Of a stretch of DNA of 64,000 nt, positions 8,754 through 18,909 are shown piece by piece. The position numbers and the translations under genes were made by a program. The notes beneath the pieces were generated by a model. The model was not told the DNA's origin, made no database searches, and worked only from the letters and a program-made list of their open reading frames with translations. Each line of letters starts with the position of its first letter. Position 1 is the stretch's first letter. Origin of the DNA: JAVVHH01 sp965276815 (GTDB taxonomy: Bacteria; Pseudomonadota; Alphaproteobacteria; Acetobacterales; Acetobacteraceae); contig CBDIBE010000011.1 of assembly GCA_965276815.1 (NCBI GenBank), positions 310,001-374,000 of the forward strand. The letters are read 5' to 3'.

Positions 8754-10036
8754 TCATCGGCGCGCCGCGCTCGGGGTCTGGCAAGACCACCGTCACGCTC
8801 GCGCTCGCCGCCGCGCTCCGCCGGCGCGGCATCGCGGTCCGCACTGCGAAATCCGGCCCGGACTACATCGATCCGGCTTTTCACCACGCCGCCTCCGGCT
8901 CGCCATGCCCCAATCTCGATACCTGGGCGATGCAGCCCGAACAGCTCGACGCGGTGCTCGCCACTGCTTGCGACGCGGACCTGCTGCTGATCGAATCCGC
9001 GATGGGCCTGTTCGACGGCGTGGACGGGCCCAAGGGACGAACCGGCGCCGCCGCGGACCTCGCTTCGCGCTACGGCCTTCCGGTCCTCCTAGTCCTCGAC
9101 GTCTCCGGCCAGTCGCAGAGCGCCGCCGCCGTCGCCCGCGGCTTCGCCCTGCACAACCCGGACGTCCGCATCGCCGGGATCGTACTCAACCGCGTCGGCA
9201 GCGACCGGCACCGCGACGGCGTGGTAAAGGCCATGCAGGCGGCCGGCCTACCCGTGCTTGGCAGCGTACAGCGTGACAACGCCATCGCCCTGCCGGAGCG
9301 CCATCTCGGCCTGGTTCAGGCCGGGGAGCACGCCGGGCTCATGGAGCTGATCGGACGTCTGGCCGACCTTGCCGAATCTTGCCTCGACCTGGACCATATC
9401 CTGGCCCTGGCCTCCCCGCTCGCGGGCACGGCGTCGGCGGCGCAATGGTTTCCGCCGCCCGGACAGCGCATCGCGCTGGCGCAGGATCAGGCCTTCAGCT
9501 TCATCTACCCGCATCTGCTCGCCGCCTGGCGCCAGGACGGCGCCGAGCTTCTGCCGTTTTCGCCACTCGCCGACGAAGCGCCAGCAGCAGACTGCGACGC
9601 TTGCTGGCTACCCGGGGGCTACCCCGAGCTGCACGCCGGCCGCCTCGCCACCGCCGCCACTTTCAGGGCCGGAATGAAGAAATTTGCTGGGCCGGTGCAC
9701 GGCGAGTGCGGCGGCTACATGGTGCTGGGCGCCGGATTGGAGGACGCGGCCGGCCAGCGGCACGAGATGCTCGGCCTGCTCGGACACACCACCAGCTTCG
9801 CCCGCCGCCGGCTGCATCTCGGCTACCGGCAGGCGCGCATGCTGGCCGGCTCGCCGCTCGGTCCGCAGGGGACCATGATCCGCGGGCACGAGTTCCACTA
9901 TGCGGTCACGACCGATCCGGGGGCCGATCCGCCGCTCGCCGAGCTGGCCGACGCGGCCGGCCGGCCGCTGGGCCCGGCGGGTGGCCGGCGCTTCCGGGTC
10001 ACCGGGTCATTCTTCCACGCGATCGCCCCGGCATGA
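8735..10036 (+). CDS. cobB: Hydrogenobyrinic acid a,c-diamide synthase CobB
   Basis: CobB amidates the a and c side chains of hydrogenobyrinic acid using glutamine and ATP. The N-terminal half is a dethiobiotin-synthetase-like ATPase with a P-loop at residues 9-20 (GAPRSGSGKTTV). The C-terminal half is a class I glutamine amidotransferase with the nucleophile C325 in VHGECGGYMVLG. The 433-residue length is normal. The start is a GTG inside the cobA 3' end, preceded by GAGG. Its product is the substrate of the CobN complex, whose large subunit is at the window start. Confidence 0.92.
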   Translation: MGISGLIIGAPRSGSGKTTVTLALAAALRRRGIAVRTAKSGPDYIDPAFHHAASGSPCPNLDTWAMQPEQLDAVLATACDADLLLIESAMGLFDGVDGPKGRTGAAADLASRYGLPVLLVLDVSGQSQSAAAVARGFALHNPDVRIAGIVLNRVGSDRHRDGVVKAMQAAGLPVLGSVQRDNAIALPERHLGLVQAGEHAGLMELIGRLADLAESCLDLDHILALASPLAGTASAAQWFPPPGQRIALAQDQAFSFIYPHLLAAWRQDGAELLPFSPLADEAPAADCDACWLPGGYPELHAGRLATAATFRAGMKKFAGPVHGECGGYMVLGAGLEDAAGQRHEMLGLLGHTTSFARRRLHLGYRQARMLAGSPLGPQGTMIRGHEFHYAVTTDPGADPPLAELADAAGRPLGPAGGRRFRVTGSFFHAIAPA

Positions 10037-11049
10037 GCCGGTTCACTGACCTCGAAGAGTTGCATGCCACCTGCCGCCGCCTGCCGCAGGGCGACGAAGC
10101 CACGGCGGCCGCCGTCGGCGCGCGGCAGGCCCAGCTTACCAAGCCGCCCGGCAGCCTCGGCCGGCTTGAGGAACTGGCGGCGTGGCTGGCGCGCTGGCAG
10201 GGACGCGCGATGCCGGCACTGGATCGGGTCGAGATCCTGGTCTTTGCCGGCAATCACGGCGTGACGGCGCGCGGCGTCTCGCCCTATCCGGCCGCGGTGA
10301 CCGCGCAAATGGTGGCAAATTTTGCCCATGGCGGCGCCGCGATCAACCAGCTCGCCCGCGGCGCCGGCGCCGACCTCAGGGTGCTTGCACTCGAGATCGA
10401 GACGCCAACGGCCGACATCACCGCGGCGCCGGCCATGAACGAACCGGAATTCCTCGGCGCCGTTTCGCAAGGCTTCGACGCCGTTTCGCACAACGCCGAC
10501 TTGGTCGCGCTGGGCGAGATGGGGATCGGCAACACGACGGTGGCGGCTGCGCTGGCGGCCGGGCTGTTCGGCGGCGGCGGGGCACGCTGGGCCGGGCGCG
10601 GCGCCGGCGTGGACGATGCCGGGCTGCAGCGCAAGCGCGACGTGATCGACGCGGCGCTGGCCCGGCACGCAGGACTGCTCGGCGACAAGCTGCGCGTCGC
10701 CATGGCCCTCGGCGGGCGCGAGCTGGCGGCGATCCTGGGTGCCACGATCGCCGCCCGCATGCACCGCATCCCCGTCTTGCTGGACGGCTTCGTCTGCACC
10801 GCCGCCGCCGCACCCCTGGCCTGCCTCGCACCCGACGGGCTCGCGCACGCGCAAATCGCCCATCTCTCCGCCGAAACCGGCCATCGCGCCTTGGCCGAGG
10901 CGCTGGGGCAGCGCCCGCTGCTGGACCTCGACATGCGGCTCGGCGAAGCCTCGGGCGCCGCCCTGGCGATCCCGATCCTGCGCGCCGCGCTCGCCTGTCA
11001 TTCCGAGATGGCCACCTTCGCCGAGGCCGGCGTCGCCGATAAATGCTGA
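10033..11049 (+). CDS. cobT: Nicotinate-nucleotide-dimethylbenzimidazole phosphoribosyltransferase CobT
   Basis: This enzyme makes alpha-ribazole 5'-phosphate, the lower ligand precursor of cobalamin (CobT in enterics, CobU in Pseudomonas denitrificans). Family features are TKPPGSLGRLEELA near residue 36, FAGNHGVTARGVS, GEMGIGNTT and the catalytic glutamate E305 in MRLGEASGAALA. The length of 338 is typical. The ATG overlaps the cobB stop and the end overlaps cobS by 7 bases. Confidence 0.92.
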   Translation: MSRFTDLEELHATCRRLPQGDEATAAAVGARQAQLTKPPGSLGRLEELAAWLARWQGRAMPALDRVEILVFAGNHGVTARGVSPYPAAVTAQMVANFAHGGAAINQLARGAGADLRVLALEIETPTADITAAPAMNEPEFLGAVSQGFDAVSHNADLVALGEMGIGNTTVAAALAAGLFGGGGARWAGRGAGVDDAGLQRKRDVIDAALARHAGLLGDKLRVAMALGGRELAAILGATIAARMHRIPVLLDGFVCTAAAAPLACLAPDGLAHAQIAHLSAETGHRALAEALGQRPLLDLDMRLGEASGAALAIPILRAALACHSEMATFAEAGVADKC

Positions 11050-11795
11050 GGGCGGAACTCGCCGCCGCCTTCCTCCTGCTGACCCGGCTGCCACTCGGCT
11101 TTCTCGCGCGCGGCGCTCCGCTCCCGGAACAGTCACGCTGCATCTGGGCCTACCCGATCGCCGGCGCCGCCATCGGCGCGATCGCCGCTTCGGCCCTCCT
11201 GGTTTGCCGCTCCGTCGCGATGCCGCCGCCGCTCGCCGCCGTTTGGACCCTCGCCGCGGCGACGCTTTTAACCGGCGCGCTGCACGAGGATGGGCTCGCC
11301 GACACCGCCGACGGCTTCGGCGGCGGCCACACGCGCGAGCGCAAGCTCGCGATCATGCGCGACAGCCGCATCGGCACCTACGGCGCCATGGCGCTGCTGC
11401 TCAGCACGGCGATCCGCATCACGGCGATTACGGCCCTTGCGCAGACGCCGGCGGCCGCTCCCGCCCTGATCGCCGCCGGCGCGCTCTCCCGCGGCGCCCT
11501 GGCGTTCCCGCTCCTCGCCCTGCCGCCCGCGCGCCCCGACGGCCTCGCCGCACCGCTCGGCAAGCGAAGCCTGGTCCGCACGCTCGTGGGCCCGATGCTC
11601 GCCACGCTTCTTGCCTTCCTGCTGCTCCCGCCGGGACGGGCGCTTGAGGCGATCCTGGCAAGCTGCATAGCGATCGCGCTGCTGGCTGCTCTCGCGCGCT
11701 GGCAGATCGGGGGTTATACTGGCGATGTGCTGGGCGCCGGCGTGGTCACCGTCGAGTGCGTCGTGTTGACATTCCTCGCCCTAGCTTGCGCGTGA
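11043..11795 (+). CDS. cobS: Adenosylcobinamide-GDP ribazoletransferase CobS
   Basis: This is the integral membrane cobalamin (5'-phosphate) synthase that joins adenosylcobinamide-GDP and alpha-ribazole (phosphate) (CobV in Pseudomonas denitrificans). The 250-residue protein is strongly hydrophobic with several predicted transmembrane helices. It has the family motif LHEDGLADTADGFGGG near residue 80, the following KLAIMRDSRIGTYGAMAL, and GGYTGDVLGA near the C terminus. It is the last gene of the cob cluster, and the next gene is convergent. Confidence 0.92.
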   Translation: MLRAELAAAFLLLTRLPLGFLARGAPLPEQSRCIWAYPIAGAAIGAIAASALLVCRSVAMPPPLAAVWTLAAATLLTGALHEDGLADTADGFGGGHTRERKLAIMRDSRIGTYGAMALLLSTAIRITAITALAQTPAAAPALIAAGALSRGALAFPLLALPPARPDGLAAPLGKRSLVRTLVGPMLATLLAFLLLPPGRALEAILASCIAIALLAALARWQIGGYTGDVLGAGVVTVECVVLTFLALACA

Positions 11796-11814
11796 CCTGG
11801 GTCCGCGGGCTAGC

Positions 11815-12894
11815 CTAAGCGGGAGGTAGGCCTGCCCAGGCTCGCGCGATCAGCTCCCTGATCGCCCCGCGCTCGATCGGGCGGGGGTTCCAATAGGGCG
11901 TTTCGACCGCGAGATCGGCTGCCCGGTCGATATCCGCCTCCTGCATGCCGAGTGCCGACAGCGCGCGCGGCGCCCCGAGCCGGCCCGCCAGCGCGAACAA
12001 TCCGCCGGCCGCATCCTCCACCCCGAGCGCCGCCGCTACGCGCGAAACCGCGTCCGGGGCGGCTGGGGCGTTGTAGGCGAGTGCGTGCGGCAGGATGATC
12101 GTGTGCGTCTCGGCGTGTGGCAGGTCGAAGCTGCCGCCGATCACGTGGCAGAGCTTGTGGTGCAGCGCCATTCCGGCCGTCGCCAAGCAGATCGCGCACA
12201 GCCAGGCGCCATAGAGCGCCCCGGACCGCCCCTGGAGGTCGCCGGGCTGCGCGACGACGCCCGGCAGGGCAGCGGCGAGCGCGCGGATGCCCTCCTCGGC
12301 CAACAGCGCAGTGACTGGATTGCGATCCTCGGCGTAGAGCGCCTCGACGGCGTGCGCCATCGCGTTCATCCCCGAAGTCGCCGAGAGCGCAGGCGGCAAG
12401 CCACGCGTCAGCTCCACGTCGTAAATCACCGTCTTCGGCACGACTTTCGGCGTGCGCTGGGTGGTTTTCCGGCCGCCCTCGGTCTCGCCCAAGATCGGCG
12501 TCATCTCCGAGCCCGCATAGGTGGTCGGCACTGCGAGCAGCTTCAGCCCGGTGCGCAGCGCAATCGCCTTGCCGAGCCCAATCGTCGACCCGCCGCCCAC
12601 CGCGACGATGGAATCGGCGCCCTTTTCGCGCACGGCCTCCAGCGCCTGCGCCGTGACCTCGACCGGAGTGTGCATCACCGCGCCCGCAAACACGCCACAT
12701 GCGCTAGAGCCCAGCAACGAGGCCACGCGCTCGCCCGTCGCGTGCTGCTCCTTGGTGGAGAGCACCAGCGCCCGCCGGCCGCCGAGCTTTCCTACTTCCT
12801 CCGGCACGCGCCCCAGCGTGCCCGTCCCGAACACGACCCGCGCTGGGTGCGCCGCATAAACAAAGCCGTCGCGTAGCATCACTTCGGGTGTCAT
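11815..12894 (-). CDS. Maleylacetate reductase-like iron-containing alcohol dehydrogenase
   Basis: This 359-residue protein belongs to the iron-alcohol-dehydrogenase superfamily and most resembles maleylacetate reductase (MacA/TfdF type), which reduces maleylacetate to 3-oxoadipate. Visible features are VFGTGTLGRVPEEV near the N terminus, the NAD(P) site VAVGGGSTIGLGKAIA, PTTYAGSEMTPILGETEGG, and the histidine-rich ALHHKLCHVIGGSFDLPHAETH. The threonine-Tyr-Ala-Gly-Ser segment and the paired histidines favour this family. No aromatic ring-cleavage gene is adjacent, so the pathway is inferred from sequence only. It is convergent with cobS. Confidence 0.78.
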   Translation of the reverse strand: MTPEVMLRDGFVYAAHPARVVFGTGTLGRVPEEVGKLGGRRALVLSTKEQHATGERVASLLGSSACGVFAGAVMHTPVEVTAQALEAVREKGADSIVAVGGGSTIGLGKAIALRTGLKLLAVPTTYAGSEMTPILGETEGGRKTTQRTPKVVPKTVIYDVELTRGLPPALSATSGMNAMAHAVEALYAEDRNPVTALLAEEGIRALAAALPGVVAQPGDLQGRSGALYGAWLCAICLATAGMALHHKLCHVIGGSFDLPHAETHTIILPHALAYNAPAAPDAVSRVAAALGVEDAAGGLFALAGRLGAPRALSALGMQEADIDRAADLAVETPYWNPRPIERGAIRELIARAWAGLPPA

Positions 12895-12923
12895 CGGACG
12901 TCCTCCCGGCCGTTCTAAGGGAG

Positions 12924-13018
12924 CGTCATCGCGAGCCGCAAAGCGGCGTGGCGATCCAGGGCCGCGCGGACGGACGCGGGCATGGATTGCTTCGTCGCTT
13001 CGCTCCTCGCAATGACAC
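12924..13018. repeat. Intergenic imperfect palindromic repeat
   Basis: The ends form an inverted repeat (GTCATCGCGAG on the left, CTCGCAATGAC on the right) around a segment containing GGCGATCCAGG and GGATTGCTTCGTCGCTTCG. Repeats of this form are very common between genes in Bradyrhizobium and other alphaproteobacteria, as I recall them. Here it lies between the start of the reductase gene and the stop of gatB, both on the minus strand, and could fold into a long hairpin in the transcript downstream of gatB. Confidence 0.75.
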
Positions 13019-13019
13019 G

Positions 13020-14467
13020 TCAGCTCAACCGCGCCTTCAACACCTCATTGACCAGCGCCGGGTTGCCCTTTCCGGCCATTGCCTTCATCACCTGGCCGAC
13101 AAAGAAGCCGAACAGCTTGTCCTTGCCGGCCTTGTATTCGGCCAGCTTGTCGCCGTTCGCCGCGAGCACCTGGTCCACCGCCGCCTCGATCGCGCCGGTG
13201 TCGGTCACTTGGCGCAGCCCGCGCTGCTCGACGATGGCAGCCGGGTCGTCGCCAGTGTCCACCATCGCCTCGAACACCTCCTTGGCGATGCGGCCGTTGA
13301 TCGTCTTGTCGGCCAGCAGGTCGAGCAGGCGCCCCAGCGACGCGGCTGACACGGGGCTGTCCTCGATGCTGCGTCCTGTCCGATTCAGCGCAGCGAAGAA
13401 GTCGCCCATCATCCAGTTCGCCGCCAATTTCGGGTCGCGGCCCTTGGCGACCGTTTCGTAGAACCCGGCCGTCTCCTTCTCGGCGACCAGCACGGCCGCA
13501 TCGTACGGCGAAAGCCCATATTCCTCAACGAACCGTGCCCGTTTGGCATCCGGCAGCTCCGGCAGGCTGGCCTTCAGCGCCGCCACCCAGTCCTCATCAA
13601 GCACCAGCGGCAACAGGTCCGGCTCCGGGAAGTAGCGGTAATCGTGCGCGTCTTCCTTGCTGCGCAGGCTGCGCGTCTCGCCGCGGCTTGGGTCGAACAG
13701 CCTCGTCTCCTGGTCAACCGCGCCGCCGCCTTCCCAAACCCGCACCTGCCGCATCGCCTCCGCCTCGATCGCCTGCATGACGAAGCGGATCGAGTTGACG
13801 TTCTTGACCTCGCAGCGGGTGCGGAACGGCTCGCCGTGCTTGCGGACCGAGACGTTCACGTCGGCGCGCATGGAGCCTTCCTCCATGTTCCCGTCGCAGG
13901 TGCCGAGATAACGCAGGATCGTGCGCAGCTTGCGCAGATAGGCGCCGGCCTCTTCTGGGCTGCGCATGTCCGGCTCGCTGACGATCTCCATCAGCGCAAC
14001 GCCGGACCGGTTCAGGTCGATGTAGCTCTTCGTCGGGTGCTGGTCGTGCAGCGACTTGCCGGCGTCCTGCTCGAGGTGCAGCCGGGTCACGCCGATCCGC
14101 TTGGCGCTGCCGTCGGCTAGTTCGACCTCGACGGCGCCGGCGCCCACGACCGGGTGCTGGTATTGGCTGATCTGATAGCCGGCCGGGAGATCGGCATAGA
14201 AATAGTTCTTGCGGTCGAAACGGCTGACCAGGTTGATCTGCGCGTCCAGCCCCAGCCCGGTGCGCACCGCTTGGGCCACGCACTCGCGGTTGATCACCGG
14301 CAGCATGCCGGGGAAGGCCGCGTCGACGAAGCTCACCTGGGTGTTGGGCTCGGCGCCGAACTCCGTCGCCGCCCCGCTGAACAGCTTGGACTGGCTGACG
14401 ACCTGGGCGTGCACCTCCAGCCCGATCACCACTTCCCAGGCGCCACTCGCGCCCTCGACCGTATAGC

Positions 14468-14471
<4 letters not shown>
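13020..14471 (-). CDS. gatB: Aspartyl/glutamyl-tRNA amidotransferase subunit B
   Basis: GatB activates the glutamyl- or aspartyl-tRNA carboxylate by phosphorylation and passes ammonia from GatA, forming Gln-tRNA(Gln) or Asn-tRNA(Asn). The 483-residue protein has EVVIGLEVHAQV at the N terminus, SKLFSGAATEFGAEPNT, the ADLPAGYQISQYQHP loop and DLNRSGVALMEIVSEPDMRSPEEA. The YqeY-like tRNA-binding tail ends the protein. It is the last gene of gatC-gatA-gatB, and its start overlaps the gatA stop. Confidence 0.95.
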
Positions 14472-15945
<1,474 letters not shown>

Positions 15946-15949
<4 letters not shown>

Positions 15950-16233
15950 TCGACGACCTTCGGCACGGCGTAGAACGGGCCGGCGCGGTCCGGCGCGTTG
16001 GACAGCACCGCCTCCTGCACGCCGCCATCGGTGACGGCGTCGTCGCGCATCCGCATCGCCATTGCAGCGGCGCCGGCCAGCGGCTCGACGCCGTCGACAT
16101 CGACCTCGTTGAGCTGCTCGATCCAGCCGATGATGCCGTTCAGCTCGTTTTGCAGGCGCGGCAGGTCGTCCTCCTCGACGTGCAAGCGGGCGAGCTTGGC
16201 GATGCGGCGAACCGTCGCGGGATCGAGCGACAT
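15946..16233 (-). CDS. gatC: Aspartyl/glutamyl-tRNA amidotransferase subunit C
   Basis: GatC is the small clamp that holds GatA and GatB together. The 95-residue protein begins MSLDPATVRRIAKLARLHV and ends with the characteristic LSNAPDRAGPFYAVPKVVE. The ATG at 16233 was chosen because it gives the normal family length; longer upstream readings lack similarity. It is the first gene of the operon and is divergent from ruvX with 66 bases between starts. Confidence 0.95.
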
Positions 16234-16299
16234 GGGTGTGACCTTACGGTGAATGTGAAAGGATGGGGCTGGGGTAGATATGGTGTGATACCGGCCGCC

Positions 16300-16770
16300 A
16301 TGGCGTTGTTCAACATGAGCGAGCTGCGGGGCATGTTGGCGCCGGGTCAGCGGCTGATCGGGCTGGATCCTGGAAGCAAGACGGTCGGCGTCGCGCTGTC
16401 CGATGTTAGCCTGCTGATCGCCTCGCCATACGGGGCGCTGCGCCGCGGCAAGCTGGCGCCGATGGCCGCGGACATTGTGGCGCTGGCCCGCAAGGAAGGC
16501 GCCGGCGGCTTGGTCGTGGGCTATCCGTTGTCGATGGACGGCAGCATGGGCCCGGCGGCGCAGGCAGCCCGCGACTGGGCCCGGGCGCTGTCCGAGGCAA
16601 CCAGCCTGCCCGCGGCGCTGTGGGACGAGCGGCTGTCCTCCTCGGCCGTCAACCGCTTCCTGATCGAAGAGGCCGATCTGTCGCGGCGCAAGCGGGCCGC
16701 CGTCGTGGACGGAATGGCCGCCGCCTACACGCTGCAAGCCGCGCTGGACAGCACCCGGCCGTCGCCTTAG
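16300..16770 (+). CDS. ruvX: Holliday junction resolvase-like RuvX/YqgF
   Basis: RuvX/YqgF is an RNase-H-fold nuclease linked to 16S rRNA 5' maturation and Holliday-junction-type activity. The 156-residue product has IGLDPGSKTVGVALSD near residue 20 with the first catalytic Asp, GLVVGYPLSMDGS in the middle, WDERLSSSAVNRFL, and a terminal VDGMAAAYTLQAALD. The ATG at 16300 gives a short N-terminal extension, as is common. Its stop overlaps the end of the convergent small gene by a few bases. Confidence 0.92.
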   Translation: MALFNMSELRGMLAPGQRLIGLDPGSKTVGVALSDVSLLIASPYGALRRGKLAPMAADIVALARKEGAGGLVVGYPLSMDGSMGPAAQAARDWARALSEATSLPAALWDERLSSSAVNRFLIEEADLSRRKRAAVVDGMAAAYTLQAALDSTRPSP

Positions 16771-17058
16771 CCGAACGTTCGCTTCGGCAGCGGGGGCGCC
16801 GGATAGCGTCCCATCTTGGAATTCCAATAGGACCATGAGCGCGGATCAATGATGCCGGGCGGCGCACGGTCGAGGGCGTCACGGAAGATCATCGTCCGAC
16901 ACGTAGCGCCGGAGCACTTTCATGTCCTCATGCGTGGCCGACCCCATGGCGTATGCCATGAAGCGGACAGGGTCGGAGAGCGCCTCATTGGGCTCCTCGA
17001 ACCAGATCACGCGCCGCGCCACCGCTTCCGTCTCGTCATTGAGCGGAATTGGCCTCAT
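16767..17058 (-). pseudogene. Small partner gene of nucleotidyltransferase, split by a frameshift
   Basis: On the minus strand an ATG at 17058 opens a frame that reads 59 residues (MRPIPLNDETEAVARR to VLRRYVSDDDLP) and stops at 16879. A second frame, starting at an ATG at 16892, continues with MIFRDALDRAPPGIIDPRSW and ends GRYPAPPLPKRTFG at 16767. Removing one C near 16882-16883 joins them into one 96-97 residue protein (SDDDLRDALDRAPPG), so this looks like one gene with a one-base insertion. Its ATG overlaps the stop of the nucleotidyltransferase gene (ATGA), so the two form a coupled pair. I believe similar small proteins accompany AbiEii-like nucleotidyltransferases elsewhere, probably as the antitoxin side. 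I assign no function from sequence alone. Confidence 0.7.
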
Positions 17059-17783
17059 TGGGTTCGCTTTCGACTGCCCCGCCGCACGGGCCGGGCGATC
17101 GCTGGAAGCTGGTCCAGCTCAACCTCGCGCGCCGCTTGGCCGTCGGCAAAGTGCGACAGCGCCTTCAGCGTGATTTGCGGATTGAACGGAGGTCCGTACA
17201 GCGCTTGTGCCGCGGCCAATGCAGTGGGCAGGTCGATGCGCCCATCACGCAGGATCGCGTCGATGTCGCGATAGTCCTTCGCTTCGGCCCGCAACTGCAC
17301 GACGTTTGCCTTGGTCCCCGCAAGGTCGAGCAAGGAGGCGATCTGCACGCCGTTGTCGGGAGCTGTTAGCGAGAGGGCTAGACGCGGCAGGCCTGGAACC
17401 CCGAAGAATGACAGCCTCACCGGACCGCCGCGGTCGAGGATGCCGGTTAGTGTATTCGGCTCGCGCTGGGTGATCGTTGCTGCTGCCATGAAGGGAATGC
17501 AAGCCGCAAGCCTGGCCGGGTCGAAGGCTCGGCTGCCGAAAAAGTCGAAATCGACGGATTGGCGATGCCCCAAGTGCAGCGCTATGGCCGTGCCGCCGTA
17601 TAGCACGAATTCCGCCGGTATCACCCCGAGCTCATCCCAAAGCCGCCGCTGGGCACTGGGCAAGATATCGAGACGAGGGGCGAAGCCGGCTACCGTCCCA
17701 TCTCCTGGCAAAACAAGATCTGATGCGCGTCGACGCGGCCCATCTAGCTCCGCTCTATACTCGGCTCGACCGCCGAATGCCAT
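17055..17783 (-). CDS. AbiEii/AbiGii-type nucleotidyltransferase
   Basis: The central region carries a nucleotidyltransferase core: FVLYGGTAIALHLGHRQ (glycines near residue 63) followed by SVDFDFF with the paired acidic residues D78 and D80. This pattern fits the AbiEii/DUF1814 group, many of which are toxins in type IV-like toxin-antitoxin or abortive-infection pairs. The ATG at 17783 overlaps the DUF2218 gene by 40 bases, and the residues before about 33 look unlike the family. An in-frame TTG at 17711 would give a more typical N terminus, so the start is uncertain. The stop overlaps the start of the small partner gene. Confidence 0.75.
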   Translation of the reverse strand: MAFGGRAEYRAELDGPRRRASDLVLPGDGTVAGFAPRLDILPSAQRRLWDELGVIPAEFVLYGGTAIALHLGHRQSVDFDFFGSRAFDPARLAACIPFMAAATITQREPNTLTGILDRGGPVRLSFFGVPGLPRLALSLTAPDNGVQIASLLDLAGTKANVVQLRAEAKDYRDIDAILRDGRIDLPTALAAAQALYGPPFNPQITLKALSHFADGQAAREVELDQLPAIARPVRRGSRKRTQ

Positions 17784-18079
17784 TCCACGTCGATATCTTC
17801 ACGGAACGCAAAGCGTATGAGATGGCGGGCGACAACATCCTCCAATTGCGGCAACGCAGCTTGGTTGGTAGCCACAACGTGCAGCTTCAGGACGCCTTCA
17901 TCCGCCCGGAGCGCGCAGGTGCCAAGGGAGAAGGTGATTTCACCGTCCCGGTCACCATAAGTGACGGGAATCTTGTGCTCGAAATGTTTGCAGAGCTGGG
18001 TGAGGTAGCGCTTGGCATTGGTCGTTGCAATCTCAGCCGTCGCCGCAATGGACCGCTCTGCTTCTTGGTTATCGCTCAT
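17744..18079 (-). CDS. DUF2218 domain protein
   Basis: The 111-residue protein matches the DUF2218 family: TTNAKRYLTQLCKHFEHK near residue 19, a central ITFSLGTCAL, and the C-terminal ARHLIRFAFREDIDVEW. The function is not known. Members are often found near siderophore-interacting ferric reductases and PadR/YqjI regulators, which suggests a role in iron or metal handling (inference). Its start overlaps the regulator gene's stop by one base, so the two are probably co-transcribed from the palindromic promoter at 18679-18727. Confidence 0.85.
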   Translation of the reverse strand: MSDNQEAERSIAATAEIATTNAKRYLTQLCKHFEHKIPVTYGDRDGEITFSLGTCALRADEGVLKLHVVATNQAALPQLEDVVARHLIRFAFREDIDVEWHSAVEPSIERS

Positions 18080-18672
18080 CAGCTGCGCTCCACGCTTTTC
18101 GCCGCCTCGTCCAAGGCGGCGGCGATGGCCTCCACCTGCGCAGGCTCCAAACCGCCTTGCGACAGTCGAAGCCGGAGCGCCAGCTTGAGGTTCTCCATGC
18201 CGCGGATGATCTGCGGCGACACGCCGCCGGAGCGGCCGGAGCCGGAAGGGGTCAGCCGGGCGAAGACCGCGTCTACCGCTGCGCGGTTTGCGGCCAGGAA
18301 AGCCTCGCCGTCTGGGGTGATGGTGTATTGCTTGCGCGCACCCTCGCTGGCGGTGACGGTGGCGTGGCCGACTTCCTCCAAGTAGGCGAGCGTCGGATAG
18401 ATCACGCCGGGGCTCGGGCTGTAGGTCCCGCCCATGCGCTCCTCGATCGCCTTGATCAGCTCGTAACCGTGGCGCGGCTGCTCGGCGATCATGCCGAGGA
18501 TGACGAGACGAAGCTCGCCATAGTCGAACGGACGGCCGTCCCGGCGGCCGCCGCGGTGATGCTCATGACCGTGCGGGCCATGGCGGTGATGACGTCCCCA
18601 GAAACGGCCCTGGGCCATCTCTTCGGGGTGGTTGAAATGACGGTCTGAACCGTCTTTGCATGAATGTCTCAT
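18079..18672 (-). CDS. PadR-family regulator, YqjI-like, with His-rich N terminus
   Basis: The 197-residue protein has a PadR winged helix at about residues 48-130 (LRLVILGMIAEQPRHGYEL, then SPSPGVIYPTLAYLEEVG). In front of it is a histidine-rich stretch (HHRHGPHGHEHHRGG, about residues 27-41). E. coli YqjI, a nickel-responsive PadR repressor of the ferric reductase gene yqjH, has the same layout, so metal sensing is likely by analogy. The ATG at 18672 (MRHSCKDG) was chosen because the longer reading from 18708 would run through the palindromic operator. It heads a minus-strand cassette with DUF2218 and a nucleotidyltransferase. Confidence 0.85.
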   Translation of the reverse strand: MRHSCKDGSDRHFNHPEEMAQGRFWGRHHRHGPHGHEHHRGGRRDGRPFDYGELRLVILGMIAEQPRHGYELIKAIEERMGGTYSPSPGVIYPTLAYLEEVGHATVTASEGARKQYTITPDGEAFLAANRAAVDAVFARLTPSGSGRSGGVSPQIIRGMENLKLALRLRLSQGGLEPAQVEAIAAALDEAAKSVERS

Positions 18673-18678
18673 GAACGC

Positions 18679-18727
18679 CGATATAGATCGCGATATATCG
18701 TCAGTCAAGACCTATCTCGATATATCG
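18679..18727 (-). promoter_or_regulatory. Paired CGATATATCG palindromes, probable PadR operator
   Basis: The perfect 10-base palindrome CGATATATCG occurs at 18691-18700 and again at 18718-18727, a spacing of 27 bases. The first copy is extended by CGATATAGAT into a near-palindrome covering 18679-18700. Both lie just upstream of the PadR/YqjI-like start. AT-rich TATA-type dyads are typical PadR-family operators, so autoregulation is likely. Confidence 0.65.
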
Positions 18728-18909
18728 GAGAGAGTCGGTCGGTTTCGCGCCGCTTGCAATAAGGCTGCCAATCGGCCATATCCGGTGCGCCTGCCGAAAG
18801 GCGGTAATTCGCACGCGGGGCGCCTTTCCGGGGAGACATCCCGGTTTCCGGTGCCGCAAGGCCTGGTCCCGCGGAGGCACAACCGGATCAATGGAAAGGA
18901 TGCGCCACC

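Noticed and set aside
1..11795. Cobalamin riboswitch within the cob cluster
   Set aside because: Gene junctions are overlapping or at most 14-15 bases long, leaving no room; if one exists it lies upstream of cobN outside the window.
12924..13018. Possible small RNA gene between the reductase and gatB
   Set aside because: The sequence matches a common intergenic palindrome type in alphaproteobacteria, so a repeat is the simpler explanation.
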